Below are positions 47,276 to 59,504 of a DNA stretch of 64,000 nt, piece by piece. This DNA comes from Citrus sinensis (taxonomy: Eukaryota > Streptophyta > Magnoliopsida > Sapindales > Rutaceae). Position 1 is the stretch's first letter; each line of letters begins with the position of its first letter. The stretch is from positions 26,947,501 through 27,011,500 of the forward strand of contig NC_068557.1 of the NCBI RefSeq assembly GCF_022201045.2, written 5' to 3'. A model generated the notes under the pieces. The model was not told the origin of the DNA. It did no database searches and worked only from the letters and a program-made list of their open reading frames with translations. The position numbers and the translations under genes were made by a program.

Positions 47276-47292
47276 CCTAACCCTAACCCTAG
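47276..47292 (-). promoter_or_regulatory. Telo-box-like motif above RNASEH2C
   Basis: CTAGGGTTAGGGTTAGG on the minus strand (CCTAACCCTAACCCTAG on plus), just above the start codon. Telo-boxes are known in promoters and 5' leaders of plant replication and translation genes, which fits an RNase H2 subunit. Function is inferred. Confidence 0.6.
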
Positions 47293-48109
47293 CCTCTTTT
47301 TAACGAAGCCACATATTCCCGCGCTTTTTAGCCGTGTTTAACAAAATGAACGTGCTATTTCAACAAAATAACAAAAATGTAACCGTTGGATGCTCATCAT
47401 AATTTTTATTTAAAAATATTTGCATTGAAATGAGAAGAGTTGATAAATATTTATGATGAGTAGTGTTACACATCTCAAAAAATCTATCACGATTAATATG
47501 GTATTTATTCATTGATACATAAGATAATTTAATTAATTCATTAATAATATATGAAAAGTGAGATAATTTAATTAATTTATTAAGAATTTATGAAAATTTG
47601 TCAATAATTTAATAAATAGAAATTACACATCACATACCACATTATTTAGAATAAAAATTCTAGGTGTCCATTTTTACTCACTCAGTTTTTCTTTTTTAAT
47701 ATATATAGACAAGTGTACAATGTGAAAATTTACCCCCGGTTATGAATCCACCATGAACAAGAAAACAAAAATGGGAGAGCATCTAGCAATGGTATAAATT
47801 TTCAGAAGTTCCTTAGGGATTGGGGGTCATAAATAATAACTTAGGATTGCTTTTCATACAACAGTTTTACAATTATATCCAGGGACAAATACTAGAAGAT
47901 ACAACATTACAACAAAAGATTCTCATCTATTACAACACTTGCCGTCGTTTTTCTCCTCTTGACCTGTATATTGATTGCATCATCCAACACACATCTGCAA
48001 TTCAAAAATCTTCACCCGACAAGTGATCCGTCTACCATCCTCTTGCGTTAAAGAATGGAGTCATTTTTTCCTATCTAAAAATCAATGCTAAACCACCTAA
48101 ACACAAAAC
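47293..48109. other. Intergenic between RNASEH2C and EXO84C
   Basis: Contains the RNASEH2C promoter and the 3' UTR of EXO84C. No other gene seen; AT-rich. Confidence 0.5.
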
Positions 48110-51100
48110 TTAGGCCTCAGGATCAGTGAAGTTTGGGCTCTCAAGTTCACCCATACTTGCAGAAGCAAAAGATTCATACGATTCTACAGTTGATAGTGAA
48201 GAAGCAGTATCAGCTGAATCTGAGTCTACGTCGTCGTTTAGGATAATATGTTCCTCATCGATATCCGAGGTATCTGACCCAGATCCTCCTAATAGAAGTT
48301 TGTTAATCGCTGACTTTGCAGTTTCAACAAACCATTCGTCCTCAGGGAGTGCACTAATGAGAAGATTGCACTTGTTAGTCACTATTAGAGAGCAAAGGAA
48401 AGATAAATAAATAGTTTCAACAGTAATAGGAATAGTACCTTGGGTCTATGCCTCTAGTAGAAAAGGTCCTGATTGCTCGAGCAATTATGGCAGATGCAAT
48501 CTGGTGTACATGACGAGATGGGTAGCCCGCAAAACGTGCAATTTCAACGGTAAAGTGCATATCAAGAATGAGCTGCCAAGAGAAGATAAAATGAGAGCTT
48601 AGCAGATGTATGAAGAGAGAGAGAGAGAGGCTCCATGAAATTTTTCCTTGGCTGCTAAATTGTAAAAATAAAAGTATTTTCAAGTAGCTATCCAGACATT
48701 CTCATTCCAATCATAAACTATCATCTAAGTAGCTATCCAGACATAGAAAAGAAAAAGATGGCCAAAGTTTTAATTCCGGACCTGAAGCTGATTCTATATC
48801 GAAAATCTTCAAATCTGGAATTAAAATCGGGATTAAAGTCCAAGACGAGTTTACAACGTTATAAAACAGAGAAAAGCGCAGTTTACAACATTGCAAGCTC
48901 GTCATGGATTTTAATTCCAGAAGTAAAACTGACTGTGTGTTATGTGTGTGTGTTTGTGTTGAAATGTGATAAAAAACCAACAGAAATAAGTTTGGAATCA
49001 GGATAACATTACCTGTTGCAACCCAAGTGGCTGAATTGGAGATGATTCATCCTCGAACACAGCCCAGAATTCCTGTTCAGCAGACAACCACATCACAACT
49101 GTCTCTGTCAACCTAGCAAGCAAAATTTTCTGTAACTTTTCTTTCCCAAGCAGCACATCTCCAGCAACAGTTGCCAACTGCTGAAGCTTTGCAAAGAGTG
49201 CCTGCAACAAAACCACCAAATCTTACAAAAAGAACCAGATGCATAAGTCTGTTTTACCAGGGCTAAAAAGTATGAATGCAAGGATAAACAAAACTTCAAT
49301 TAAAATTGAAGTCCAAGTTTGTAACAATAGCAGAAGCTCAACATACTACATAGATATTATATCCATGGGGGACTAATCCCAGATATCAACAAATATTTGC
49401 TTTGAAATAAGCAATGCTGATGTTGTCAAAGTGAAATGGATAAACCATAATTAACCAAGGATTAGAGATGTTGATTTCAAGTCTCTTCATAAGAATATGG
49501 TGATTATCAAGAATTTCAAAGTTAGAAACCATTATAAATAATAAAATAAGAAAAGAGAAGATAATGACCACATCCAAGTGTTAGCATTCAAAAGGCCACA
49601 CAAAAAACTTCAACTTTACAGGAAGAAAGATAACCTGAAATGGAAGTGAAGGCAGAGGATCAGAATCCCACTGTGTATATTCCTCATTTCCACTTAAATA
49701 TATTTGTCCATTTAATCGTGTTTTTCCCTCTCTTGAATAGATGAAACTCAGAACATATTGCCGACAAAAGTGATCTCTAAGTTTGTCAAATGAATGCTGA
49801 AGATGGCGTTTCCAATCTTTTAGTTCAGTTGTAGTGCTAGCGTTAGGCGCAATGTTTTCATTTCCCACTTCTTTGCTTTCATTCTTGGGATTCCAGACTT
49901 TTGACACAGTATTTGGTAGAAGTTCATCCATGATTGTAAATGCTACTCCTAAGAGTGAAAGTTGTTCTGAATCTGTCTCAGCTCGAAAGGGTATGGTCTC
50001 CTTCAACTCAGTCAGATTGTCATCGTCTGAAGGACCAGGCAGGGCTCTATTCAGTGCATCCAAGTATTTATCAAATAACTGTGAAATTCTAGTCAATACG
50101 TTTCCTCCAAAATGCAGAACAACCAGGGGGGTTAGCTGCTCCAATATCTCCTGTAAAAGTTTTTATTTATCCCAATATTATATTAAAAATGGCAATTGAG
50201 TCATCAATAATTAATTGAGTAGCAATCAGTCAATACAACAAACACATACAGGAGAAGAGAGAGAAAAGAGAAGAAGAAGGAACAATAATGAACTGCAGAG
50301 TTTTAATTTGAAACATCCTGCCAGGTCTGAATACATATGCATGTAGAAGAACATAAGTACCAGTGACAAAAATATTGATTATGAAAATGCTCACCCTTAG
50401 AAAGATGAGGATTCATGAGTCCACATCCACTGGTCCACATGAAATTAGGCGTACGCGTACAAACATAGAAACTTAAAAGCCTTATCTTCTAGGCCTCACA
50501 AAAGAAACATAAATTCTCACACCCTATTACCAGGGCACACACAACTATAGAATTTTGATATAAGACAGGTAAATCATGCACCGAGTCAAACTACCCAAAG
50601 ACTAACTTATTTTGGACCATTTGGCTCAAAATTTTATCAGGTACCTCCTTGACAAAACATCCAAGAAATTGATTACAAAAACTGTTTGAAGTAGCTGAGA
50701 ACAGACAAATTGTCCAAGATAATCAGCTTAACTCAATTTTTCAAGATTAATCTCTGAAAGGCGCATCATTTTCAGATTCTTGAAGTTAAAATAGTTGAAA
50801 AAGACAGTTAAGTCAACATATACGCAAAGATAAACACATGAATAGGAGGCATACTTACCTCAACAATGTGCATAAATCTACTTCCGCTATCAACAAGCAT
50901 GCTATCTGACGATGTCGCAAACAGAGACAATGGAGACATAAAGTGAGGTGACAACAGCAAGCTTTCATCAATATCCTCCAAGTTGAACACCATTTTTCTA
51001 GCCCGTCTAAAGTTCAATTCTAAGACTTCTTCAATGTAGGGCCGCAAGAGCAACAAAAGCAACCTTGACAATTTTAGGCCTTGCGATTCCAACAATGAAC

Positions 51101-52875
51101 AGTAGTTAACACTAGCCTCAACAGAAATGCTAGCTGCACGCATGGCAGAGATTGTCTCAGAAGGTGGTGCATTCTCCTTCACCAACCTTACAAAATATTC
51201 AATTTCCCATTCTACCCATTGGACAACTCTATTACTATATACAGGATTGTCACCAAAAATCAAACCAGAGTCTTTTGTTGTCAATGATACTGTAGAAAAA
51301 ACAAGCTTAGATATTGTAGCTGGAAATACTTCGGGACATACAGAAGATGAAGGAAGATAAACCTCAAAGCTCCTTTGGAGACGGGACGCATAATATTTCA
51401 GCAGTAATTGGTGTGCTAAAGGACCCTTACCAAGTTTGATTAAATCAGTTAAGGCCTTCTTCAGCTCTAGAATACCGATTGAAGGCTGTTCAGTAATCTT
51501 AACCAACTGATCCTCAACCATTGCCTTTCTTTTCAAGAAATCACTTTTGAACGAGGAAGCTTGAGCTGATGAAGCTTCACCTGAGCTCCTCAATTCTGGA
51601 AAGTTTCTCTCTTCAGCATCTAAAACCTCTATTGCTTCTTCCACCTTATGTTCAGCCAGAAGAACATCAATTTTCTCCAAGAATATCATCTTGCATTTGT
51701 CTATTTCATTTGGCAAAGGGTCTTCAAGTTCAATCTTTTGTGGATCTGACAGAGATTCATCAATGTTTCCATTGGCTACTGACAACTCCTCCAACTGACG
51801 GCAAACACCCGTCATCAAATCTTGGACAAGAATCCCTTGAGCAGATATATGCTTTCGCAGTTCCATCAGTTCATGCTCTGTTTCTACAACTTCTTCAGAT
51901 AGTCTACAATTATCATTGTAATCATGAGATGCTTATTTAATTATTTTTAGTATCTATCATATATAACCAAATTGGCCATTAGCAGAGCATAAGGAGAGGG
52001 AAATGTTATCAAGAAATCAGTTCATAGCTAAAAAATGGAGGATCAAGGATAAATTGTGTACTCCTGATAGCCACAGTTAAAAAATAAAAATAAATAAGGC
52101 ATAGAGCCACTACAATAGGGACTGACTAAAGTTCTTTTAATTAAAAATTACTTCTACAGTGAAACATCTTTTCAAGCTTCTAAACTCCCACCTCTTTTGT
52201 TTTGTGCCAATAAGCTAGTGATATCTTTTGTATATAACTTTCAAGTGTAATAATGCTGCAATAAGATAATAAACCAGAGCAGGGAAAAAAAATAATATCA
52301 AAATTCTTTGTGATTGCTCATTTACCCAAAACAAGAGACATGTCATTACCTCAAGAAAGCCAAGTATTTGGTGCGCATATTGCCACATAAGTTTTCCACA
52401 GCATCCTTCAAATCCAACAGCTCACAGCAGAGCTTTCTGATTCCCTACATTGATAAACATGGAAAAGAAATGACTTCATTCCTTCAACAAGAACTGAGAA
52501 CATATAAGTAAAAAGGAATAATTTCGGATACCGATTGAACTCAAACTAATTCAACCACACTAAGAGATTCCCATAAGAAGATAACTTTTGCCCGTTGTCA
52601 GCTTTCCACTCAAAACAGAAGAATTGAAATCAAACTACTCCAATACATTGAAAATAAAATCTAGACAACCCAGTTGTGCATAACGCATTGCCAAGATAAA
52701 GATTCATCTTTTAAAAGCTAACAGCAACAATCAGCATGAACTTGAAGCTGAGAAAACCCCAGATACAAAGAAACAATCTTTCGTAAAGACATGAGAAAAA
52801 GTAGCAATTTTTGATAGACTGAACTCAATGCATTACAAACCCAGATGACAAAACAAGAATAAGGAAAAAAGAATG

Positions 52876-52906
<31 letters not shown>

Positions 52907-52998
52907 TCAGTGTGGGATTGGTAGACGGAATCGATCTTGGACTGAGGAGTGATGCTCTCAATTGATGGGAAGTCGTCATCTTCTTCACTGCTCTCCAT
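48110..52998 (-). CDS. EXO84C: Exocyst complex component EXO84C
   Basis: Seven exons: 52998-52903, 52444-52350, 51903-50859, 50150-49635, 49201-49013, 48572-48439 and 48353-48110, giving 772 aa in frame. The acidic N-terminus ([17 protein letters not shown]) leads into the Vps51-like helical region ([38 protein letters not shown]). The EXO84 helical domain follows ([58 protein letters not shown]), then an acidic, Ser-rich tail. The exocyst tethers secretory vesicles to the plasma membrane; plant EXO84 paralogues also serve cytokinesis and autophagy-related traffic. Sequence fits the C paralogue better than B, as I recall them. The first intron starts inside a TA repeat. No defects. Confidence 0.95.
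52876..52901. repeat. (TA)n microsatellite at the EXO84C intron 1 donor
   Basis: About 13 TA units. On the minus strand the repeat starts at the second base of the intron: exon ...AAAAG then GTATATAT. Confidence 0.9.
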
Positions 52999-53861
52999 TT
53001 CCCTCTTTTATTTCTCGTTTACGAGTACAATCTTTGATTTTCAGATGCAGAAATGAAATGAAGAGTAATTTTCAAGTGGATTTGAAGATTGAAGAGCAGC
53101 AAGAGCGAACGAGGAGCATGCGATGTGTGACTTTGGGACTTGCAACTATGACTCTGTAGTCTACACCCCTTCACTTCCCGTTCCCGTTAAGATGACGGAG
53201 CTGTCATCAACCGTTTCGTCACAGTCCAAGTAAAACATTTTCTCTCTTCTTTGTACCCGCGGTTAGTGTAAGTTTGATAATTCAGATTTCAGACAGATAT
53301 TTTAGAAATATAAAATTCAAATAGACCCCCTCGTGAGCAGGTTCGAAAAGGGGCAGTATAGTAACAAATGGTGGTCATCTACTAATAAATAATGTGAAAT
53401 CAAAATATTTAATTAAATTTATTTTCAAATGCTCATCAAAATAAAATCTTGCCCACCAATCACACGAAGAATTCGAAAAATGTGGTTTACTGTATACGGC
53501 GGGGGGTTCCCATGTAAATGTCTTTTCCACTTATTTTTTAGATAGAATTGCTAAAATTCCTGTGGGATTTCAAAATTTGTTAAAAAGGAAAATTAAATTA
53601 TATTGTAACTTATTAGTCAGTATAAAGGTAGAACGACATGTCGTACAATTGGCATTATGCTCTGACAGCATGTAGTGTAACTTTGCGCGATCCAGAAAAT
53701 AATCTATTATTTCCTTAAAAAAAATAATAATCTATTATTTCCTTAGAAGAAAAAAGTTTCTCCAATTTACCAAACACACCCCAAACAAAAGCTGTATTTA
53801 CATAAGCGGAAAGGTAAAGAGTGCTCATAATAAGTCGCAGAAAAAAAAAATTGAGTAAAAA
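52999..53861. promoter_or_regulatory. Divergent intergenic region EXO84C / HAD gene
   Basis: 863 bp between two divergently transcribed genes; it should hold both promoters and 5' UTRs. A duplicated AATAATCTATTATTTCCTTA lies at about 53699-53748. No obvious TATA box for either gene. Confidence 0.5.
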
Positions 53862-56800
53862 ATGGCAATGAAAACCAGTTCGACTTCATGTTCCCTCCTT
53901 AACTCTCTGCGCTTTTCAACCGCCATAACCGTCAGCAAGAAATCCTACTATCATTATCAAGCTACCCAACTGAGAAACCACAACTGTCTCTCTCCATTTC
54001 CTTCATTTTCCTCTACCTTCCCCAGAAACTACAATTTTCATGGAAAATGTCTTCACGTCAATCCTTTTTCTGCTTTCAGCTCCTCCTCCGGCCATGACAG
54101 TCAAAACCCACCTCGGGACCTCGCTGTTCTTCTTGAAGTTGACGGGTACCCTCTTTTGTTTTTCCATTATTTGATTATGAGACACTGTGATAAATGGTTT
54201 TTAATTGCAAGAATATAGAAGCATGCTTGTTTACTATACATTATGCATATAATAATATTATTGTTTCTGCTTACAATTTCTGTTCTTCAATCATTTTTTT
54301 TTCCAGAGTCCTTGTGGATGCATATCGCTTTGGCAATCGGCAAGCCTTCAATGTAGGTGAGGGCAGATATGATAATTTTACACGAACTGCATTCGGTTGG
54401 GAATTATATCTATATGTTTGTAAGTTTGACTTGCGATTTTTTTTTTCTTGTTTTGTTTTGAATTGTCAGCATTTCAGAAGCTTGGACTTGACTGTGCTAA
54501 TTGGACTGCGCCTATCTATACAGACCTTTTAAGGTGTGAAATCAATTAAGATTGTTTTCTTATTCTATGGGTTGTTTTGATTGTATTTATAGTTTTATTT
54601 ACTATGTAACTTCCAAGAAAGAATAAAATATTTACTATCAAAAGTTTGAGAAACCAGCCATGTCAAGGTTTTATGATATGTTCTCTTGCTGTTTCACATT
54701 CAATTGTGAAGTTATTTGAGAGACGTCACTATCATTTGCTTTACCACATAGGTCATATTCATGATGCATCTTGCTTCTCTTTATTGTTTACATTTTGCTT
54801 TAAAACTTATCACTCGTGATGTCTATAGTTGTCATTTCTTCCATTAACAAAAGTTTAAGCATTGCCATCTGATATGTTATTTAAGGTTGTTCTAAAGCAA
54901 TTGTAATTGCCTTACAGGAAGAGTGCTGGTGATGAGGATAGAATGCTGGTTCTATTTTTTAATCGTGTAAGTACCTTCCCTCACGTTTGTGAGATACAGC
55001 TACTAACATGTGGCTGTTTACCTTTGGTGTTTAATCTGTCTTACTTCTATAGCCTTTCTTTTAGATTGGTTGGCCTACTTCAGTACCCACAAACGAGAAG
55101 AAAGCTTTTGTCAAAAATGTCTTGCAAGAAAAGGTATTCTTGGGCCAAAGTATTTCGTTTTTGTCTTCTTCCTTGTAGTTTTTCCCAGGCAGGGGATTCA
55201 GGGGTGAATATGTTTTAACGATTTTTAAAAACACTTAATAAATGCGACTAGCTTTTAGTTTATTCAATTGTCAAATAATTTGCCAAGCACGTGGACATTA
55301 TGTTTGAGAAGATATCAGAAGCAATATCACATTATGAAAATCTCGGAAGCAATATTAGATTATGAAAATCCCAAAGGCCTCAAATTAAAATAGAGTTGAG
55401 GTATCAAAAATTTTTGTTGCGCTTACACCTTCATGTGAACAAATTTCACAGGGAAAGAGAAAAGAAAAAGATTGGAAATATGTGGCTAGTTCAAACTACT
55501 CTGAATTAATAGCTTATGGTTTGATATTTCCATCTTGGTACTCTACTATTCTTTTATTGGTATGTCAAAGAAGCATATTTGGTGCAATAGGAGAGTTGGA
55601 AAAATTAAGATAAATGGAGATTGGCCTTACCATCTTTTTACCCCTTTCTTAAACTTTACATGTTCATCTTCAGCCAAGTTGAGCGTGTTCTTCGCTATAT
55701 TTCTTAATTTCTTTTATCACTAGAATCCTTTTTGTAACTTTTCAATACTTCACTTAATTCTTTCTTTATATAAAAATGTCAGTTTAGATTGAAGAAACTT
55801 ATAAAAAATCATGTTCAATCTTAATTTTGCTCAAATAATCTGCTGATTTTCATAGTTTTACCCTTTAAGAGAATAAAGGTGCTGATATATTATGTATATT
55901 ATGCTGCTGAATCATTTGTGTTGTATCGGCAGAAAAATGCTCTGGATGAATTTCTGGCATCAAAAGATGCACCTTTACGACCTGGTGTTGAAGAGTGAGA
56001 TGTCTTATCCTAATTGTATAAAGATTTGTGCCTGCTATATTATGTATATTCTATTTGGATGAATCTTATAATAAAAATACTGGGGCTTTACTCGCTGTTT
56101 CCTTCTGGATTGATGATGTATTTGTTATTAAAAATCATTTTTCTTTTATTCAGATCTTTCTATTTTATGCAATATGTGAACAAATGCAGGTGATCCAGTT
56201 GGCACCACATTAATTGGTTTTAAGCTCCAATTCTAACAGGACTTTGAATTGACATATGATACCATCCCAATTCCCAGCATTGAAATTTTAATTTTGTCAG
56301 TCTTTTTCTTTGAATTTGCTAAAATTTGCTTTTTTTAAGAATTTGCTAAAATATGCTTTTTTTAACTCATTTATTGACCTACAAAGGTCCCTATTATTTA
56401 TGTTTTAAACCTGATTTCTGTTGCAATTCCCAGTTTTGTTGACGATGCATATAATGAAGGAATACCCCTTATTGTCCTAACAGCCTATGGTAAAAGCGGA
56501 GATAGAATTGCCAGGTATGCTGTGTTAGTTACTCATTACGGGGCTCTGGCCTATGGTCTTTCTAGCATATGGATGGGCTTCTAACTTTTAATTTTATCTT
56601 ATTGAAAATTGTTAGATCTGTTGTTGAAAAGCTTGGCTCAGAACGAATTTCAAAAATTAAAATTGTTGGGAATGAGGAAGTAGAACGGAGTTTATATGGC
56701 CAATTTGTACTTGGCAAGGGGATTTCTTCAGGTGTGGATGAGCAGCTTGCTACAGAAGCCAGAAAAGCAGGTAGAATCTTTATCCAAAGTTCTCGTGCAT

Positions 56801-58480
56801 CTTTTAGAACTACTATAAGCTTTTTTGCATCAGAACTGTGGGTGCTAAAGGCTGTGTTCTTGTGTTTGGGTCAGTTTCTGCTCAAAAACAAGAGATAGCA
56901 GAGGAGGTTGCATCAATGCTAAAGTTGAGTGTTGATATTGACACTAGCTCACCTGAAAGGTTGATCCACTTGCTTTACTTTGCTAGTTAAATATATATCG
57001 CTCTTGCAAACATTGAAATTCAATGATTTTGTCACTTGCATCTTGGGTTTTGTTTATTTTACTTGAAGAATTTATATCAGGGACTGGTTACAAAGTCTGA
57101 TTGTTTGCTTCTATAATACCTTTGGTGGTGAATTTCTGTTTCATTCATCGTAGTGATTAATGCCCTTTAGTATTGTTAATCTTCACACAAGTATGCAACT
57201 TCATGAAGCTTCTCTGAATTACTTATGCTAAGATTAGTTGCATATCATGTCAAAGTAGATCTGATGATTAGTTAGTCTTAGAAGAAATTCTGTAATTAAA
57301 CTGAATTGTTACTTAACCTAACATACATAAAATTGGTATATTCAATTAGCAACTTTACCATAAAAATAATCCTATAGTTGTATGACCTAGGAGAAAAATT
57401 ATTCAGGCCTAGCGTATTAGAAAAGGGCTTCTGTTATGCTTTATCTTATAGCATACTAAGAAATTACTAAACCCAAAATTTCTTCAAGGGCAGAAGTCCA
57501 AAATAGTATTTAAGCTCTTAACAAGTTGCTAGTTTTGATTAAAGAATTTAACTACATTTTACCATCTCAAATTAGTTTCTCATTTGACTCTGGCAATTCA
57601 ATTTCTGTCTGATGTGTTGAGTTTTTAATCCAGCTTAGACAAGATTGTAGCTGCATTGCGTGCGGGAGCGGAATATGCAGAAAAACCAGTTCGTAATTGC
57701 TTCCTTATTGCTGGAAGTCAATCTGGAGTGGCTGGGGCTCAACGAATTGGCATGCCTTGTGTTGTAATGAGAAGCAGGTAAGGTTTATTTCTTGTCATTG
57801 TACTGCCCATTTATGAGATGAAATTTATGTGCTTTCCACTGCACATTTTTGTCCAAGAACTGTAGGTCACAAAATTCTAATTTGCAGTGGATGTTGTTTG
57901 GTCTACAAATTCAAAGTCAGTTACTCACTTTCTTCTGTTAACTAATTTATTGAAGATGTATAACCACTCTTCCAGTCTCAAAGACACAGAGACTTGCTGA
58001 CATGCTGTGTAGAATACTGAAGTCCATTACCTAGCCCAGAAGAGAAGTGAACTTGAAGTTGGTACTGGCAATGATATTACCAAAAGAAATTGACATGTCA
58101 TCAATGTCCATTGGTTTTAAGAATTTTGAAGATCATACAACAACATGCTCTTTCCTTCCCTCTTTCCATCTTCCTCACCGCACACACATTCTCGATTCAC
58201 CATCGGATCAAACCACTGATTAAATTTCCTGACAGGAAGCCTGATGCTATACTTATACCACTTTATAACACTTATTTGTGCCAATTTCACCATATATTAC
58301 ATAATTAAGTTTCTATTCTGTTGGGATGAAGTCTATGTTAATCTCTTGCCTACATTTCTCATTATGCTTCTTGTATGTAGTTTGACATCTAGAGCAGAGT
58401 TTCCTTCAGCAAATGCTGTAATGGACGGCTTTGGAGGAGCAGACCTGACAATCTCTAAACTACGCCACAGCCAGTGGTGA
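53862..58480 (+). CDS. CbbY-like HAD-fold protein, chloroplast, probable pseudophosphatase
   Basis: Eleven exons: 53862-54145, 54307-54356, 54470-54533, 54918-54966, 55065-55133, 55933-55994, 56434-56514, 56616-56770, 56875-56959, 57634-57777 and 58381-58480, giving 380 aa in frame. The first about 75 residues (MAMKTSSTSCSLLNSLRF...) are a Ser-rich transit peptide. The fold matches the HAD/CbbY sugar-phosphatase group. Motif I reads LLEVDGVLVD, where the usual DxDG nucleophile Asp is Glu. Motif II keeps Thr (VLTAY). Motif IV reads IAGSQSGVAGAQRIGM, where the usual acidic pair (EDS or GDS) is AG-S. Both the nucleophile and a Mg ligand are therefore missing, so phosphatase activity is unlikely, though the frame and splice sites are clean. 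It may bind a sugar phosphate or act as a regulator. It resembles an Arabidopsis gene I recall as At5g45170. Confidence 0.93.
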
Positions 58481-59504
58481 TGAGATTGATTCCAAGTATT
58501 ATGTTTTGTGAATCTATGGTGTGAGCTGCATCTTATCTTCCAATTTCTTTAGTATGCAAGTATGATTCTGCCCTATATCTGATTCCTGTAGATTTTGAAA
58601 AATTTTAATTCATTGAAATCATAAACCCCGTTCTCCAGTTGGGCCAGGTAGAATTATTAAGAGCAGAGTTGGCTGTGGCTCCATTGTCGTGTTGCATCGT
58701 ATGTGGAGGTGGTCTTAAATCTTTTTGTGTGCCCATAAATGCTTAGGGAAATTTTACACATATCCTTATCAGTGTTGTCATATTAATTTTTTGGCCATTA
58801 TTATTTAAAAACTAACTTGGTGGATAATCATCTAATTTATTTCACTGAGAACGCTAAAATGTCAATCGATAATCAAGAAGAAGTATTTATAATGCTGGCC
58901 TAATTCAACGAGTATAGATTTTATTCTTGTCTTCGTTCTAATCTTCTGTTAAAGGAGTAGGCGGCGGACTTAAATAGTTCTCCTATGGGAGGAGTAGAAT
59001 TCCCCCAACTATTAGTTTGACTTGAATTTTTTAACTGGTAGCGTAGCGCTGAGGATTGGGAGTTGGGACTTTATGAATGACAAGTTCACCACCTAACCAA
59101 CTGGAGAATGTAGTTGATAGTTAGTTTTTAAAAAATAATAATAATAATAAAACAAAAAATCTTAAACAACACACAAAAGTAGATTCATCGAAAGGGTTGG
59201 GGTCAGTTTTCACAACTTATATCAAATAAGAAAAATGTAAGTGAGAAATGACATCTTCCAACTCTTTTATTCCTTAATTATAAATTTTAATGTTAAAATT
59301 GTTCAGTATACAAATTTCTCATCCCAGAATCATTCTTCTTACACCTTGAAAACTTTGCGTTTCCCTCGAATTCATTCCCACGACCTTTTCCTATCTCTAG
59401 GGTATCCCATTTTCCCTTTCATATGATACAGGGGGAAAGGATTTGTTCTATGAAAAAAACTGCCCAACTTTGATACAAAATACTACACTTTTGACATCTT
59501 TCCA
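58481..59504. other. Convergent 3' spacer, HAD gene / RHD3-like
   Basis: 3' ends of two convergent genes. A minus-strand stretch at about 59040-59110 (CCAGTTGGTTAGGTGGTGAA, then TCCCAACTCCC) resembles a tRNA-derived SINE head, with weak support. Confidence 0.45.

Noticed and set aside
48126-48410. 94-aa Ser-rich plus-strand ORF
   Set aside because: Antisense shadow of the acidic C-terminal tail of EXO84C.
51127-51940. Plus-strand ORFs of 77 and 123 aa
   Set aside because: Antisense to the large EXO84C exon; no independent support.
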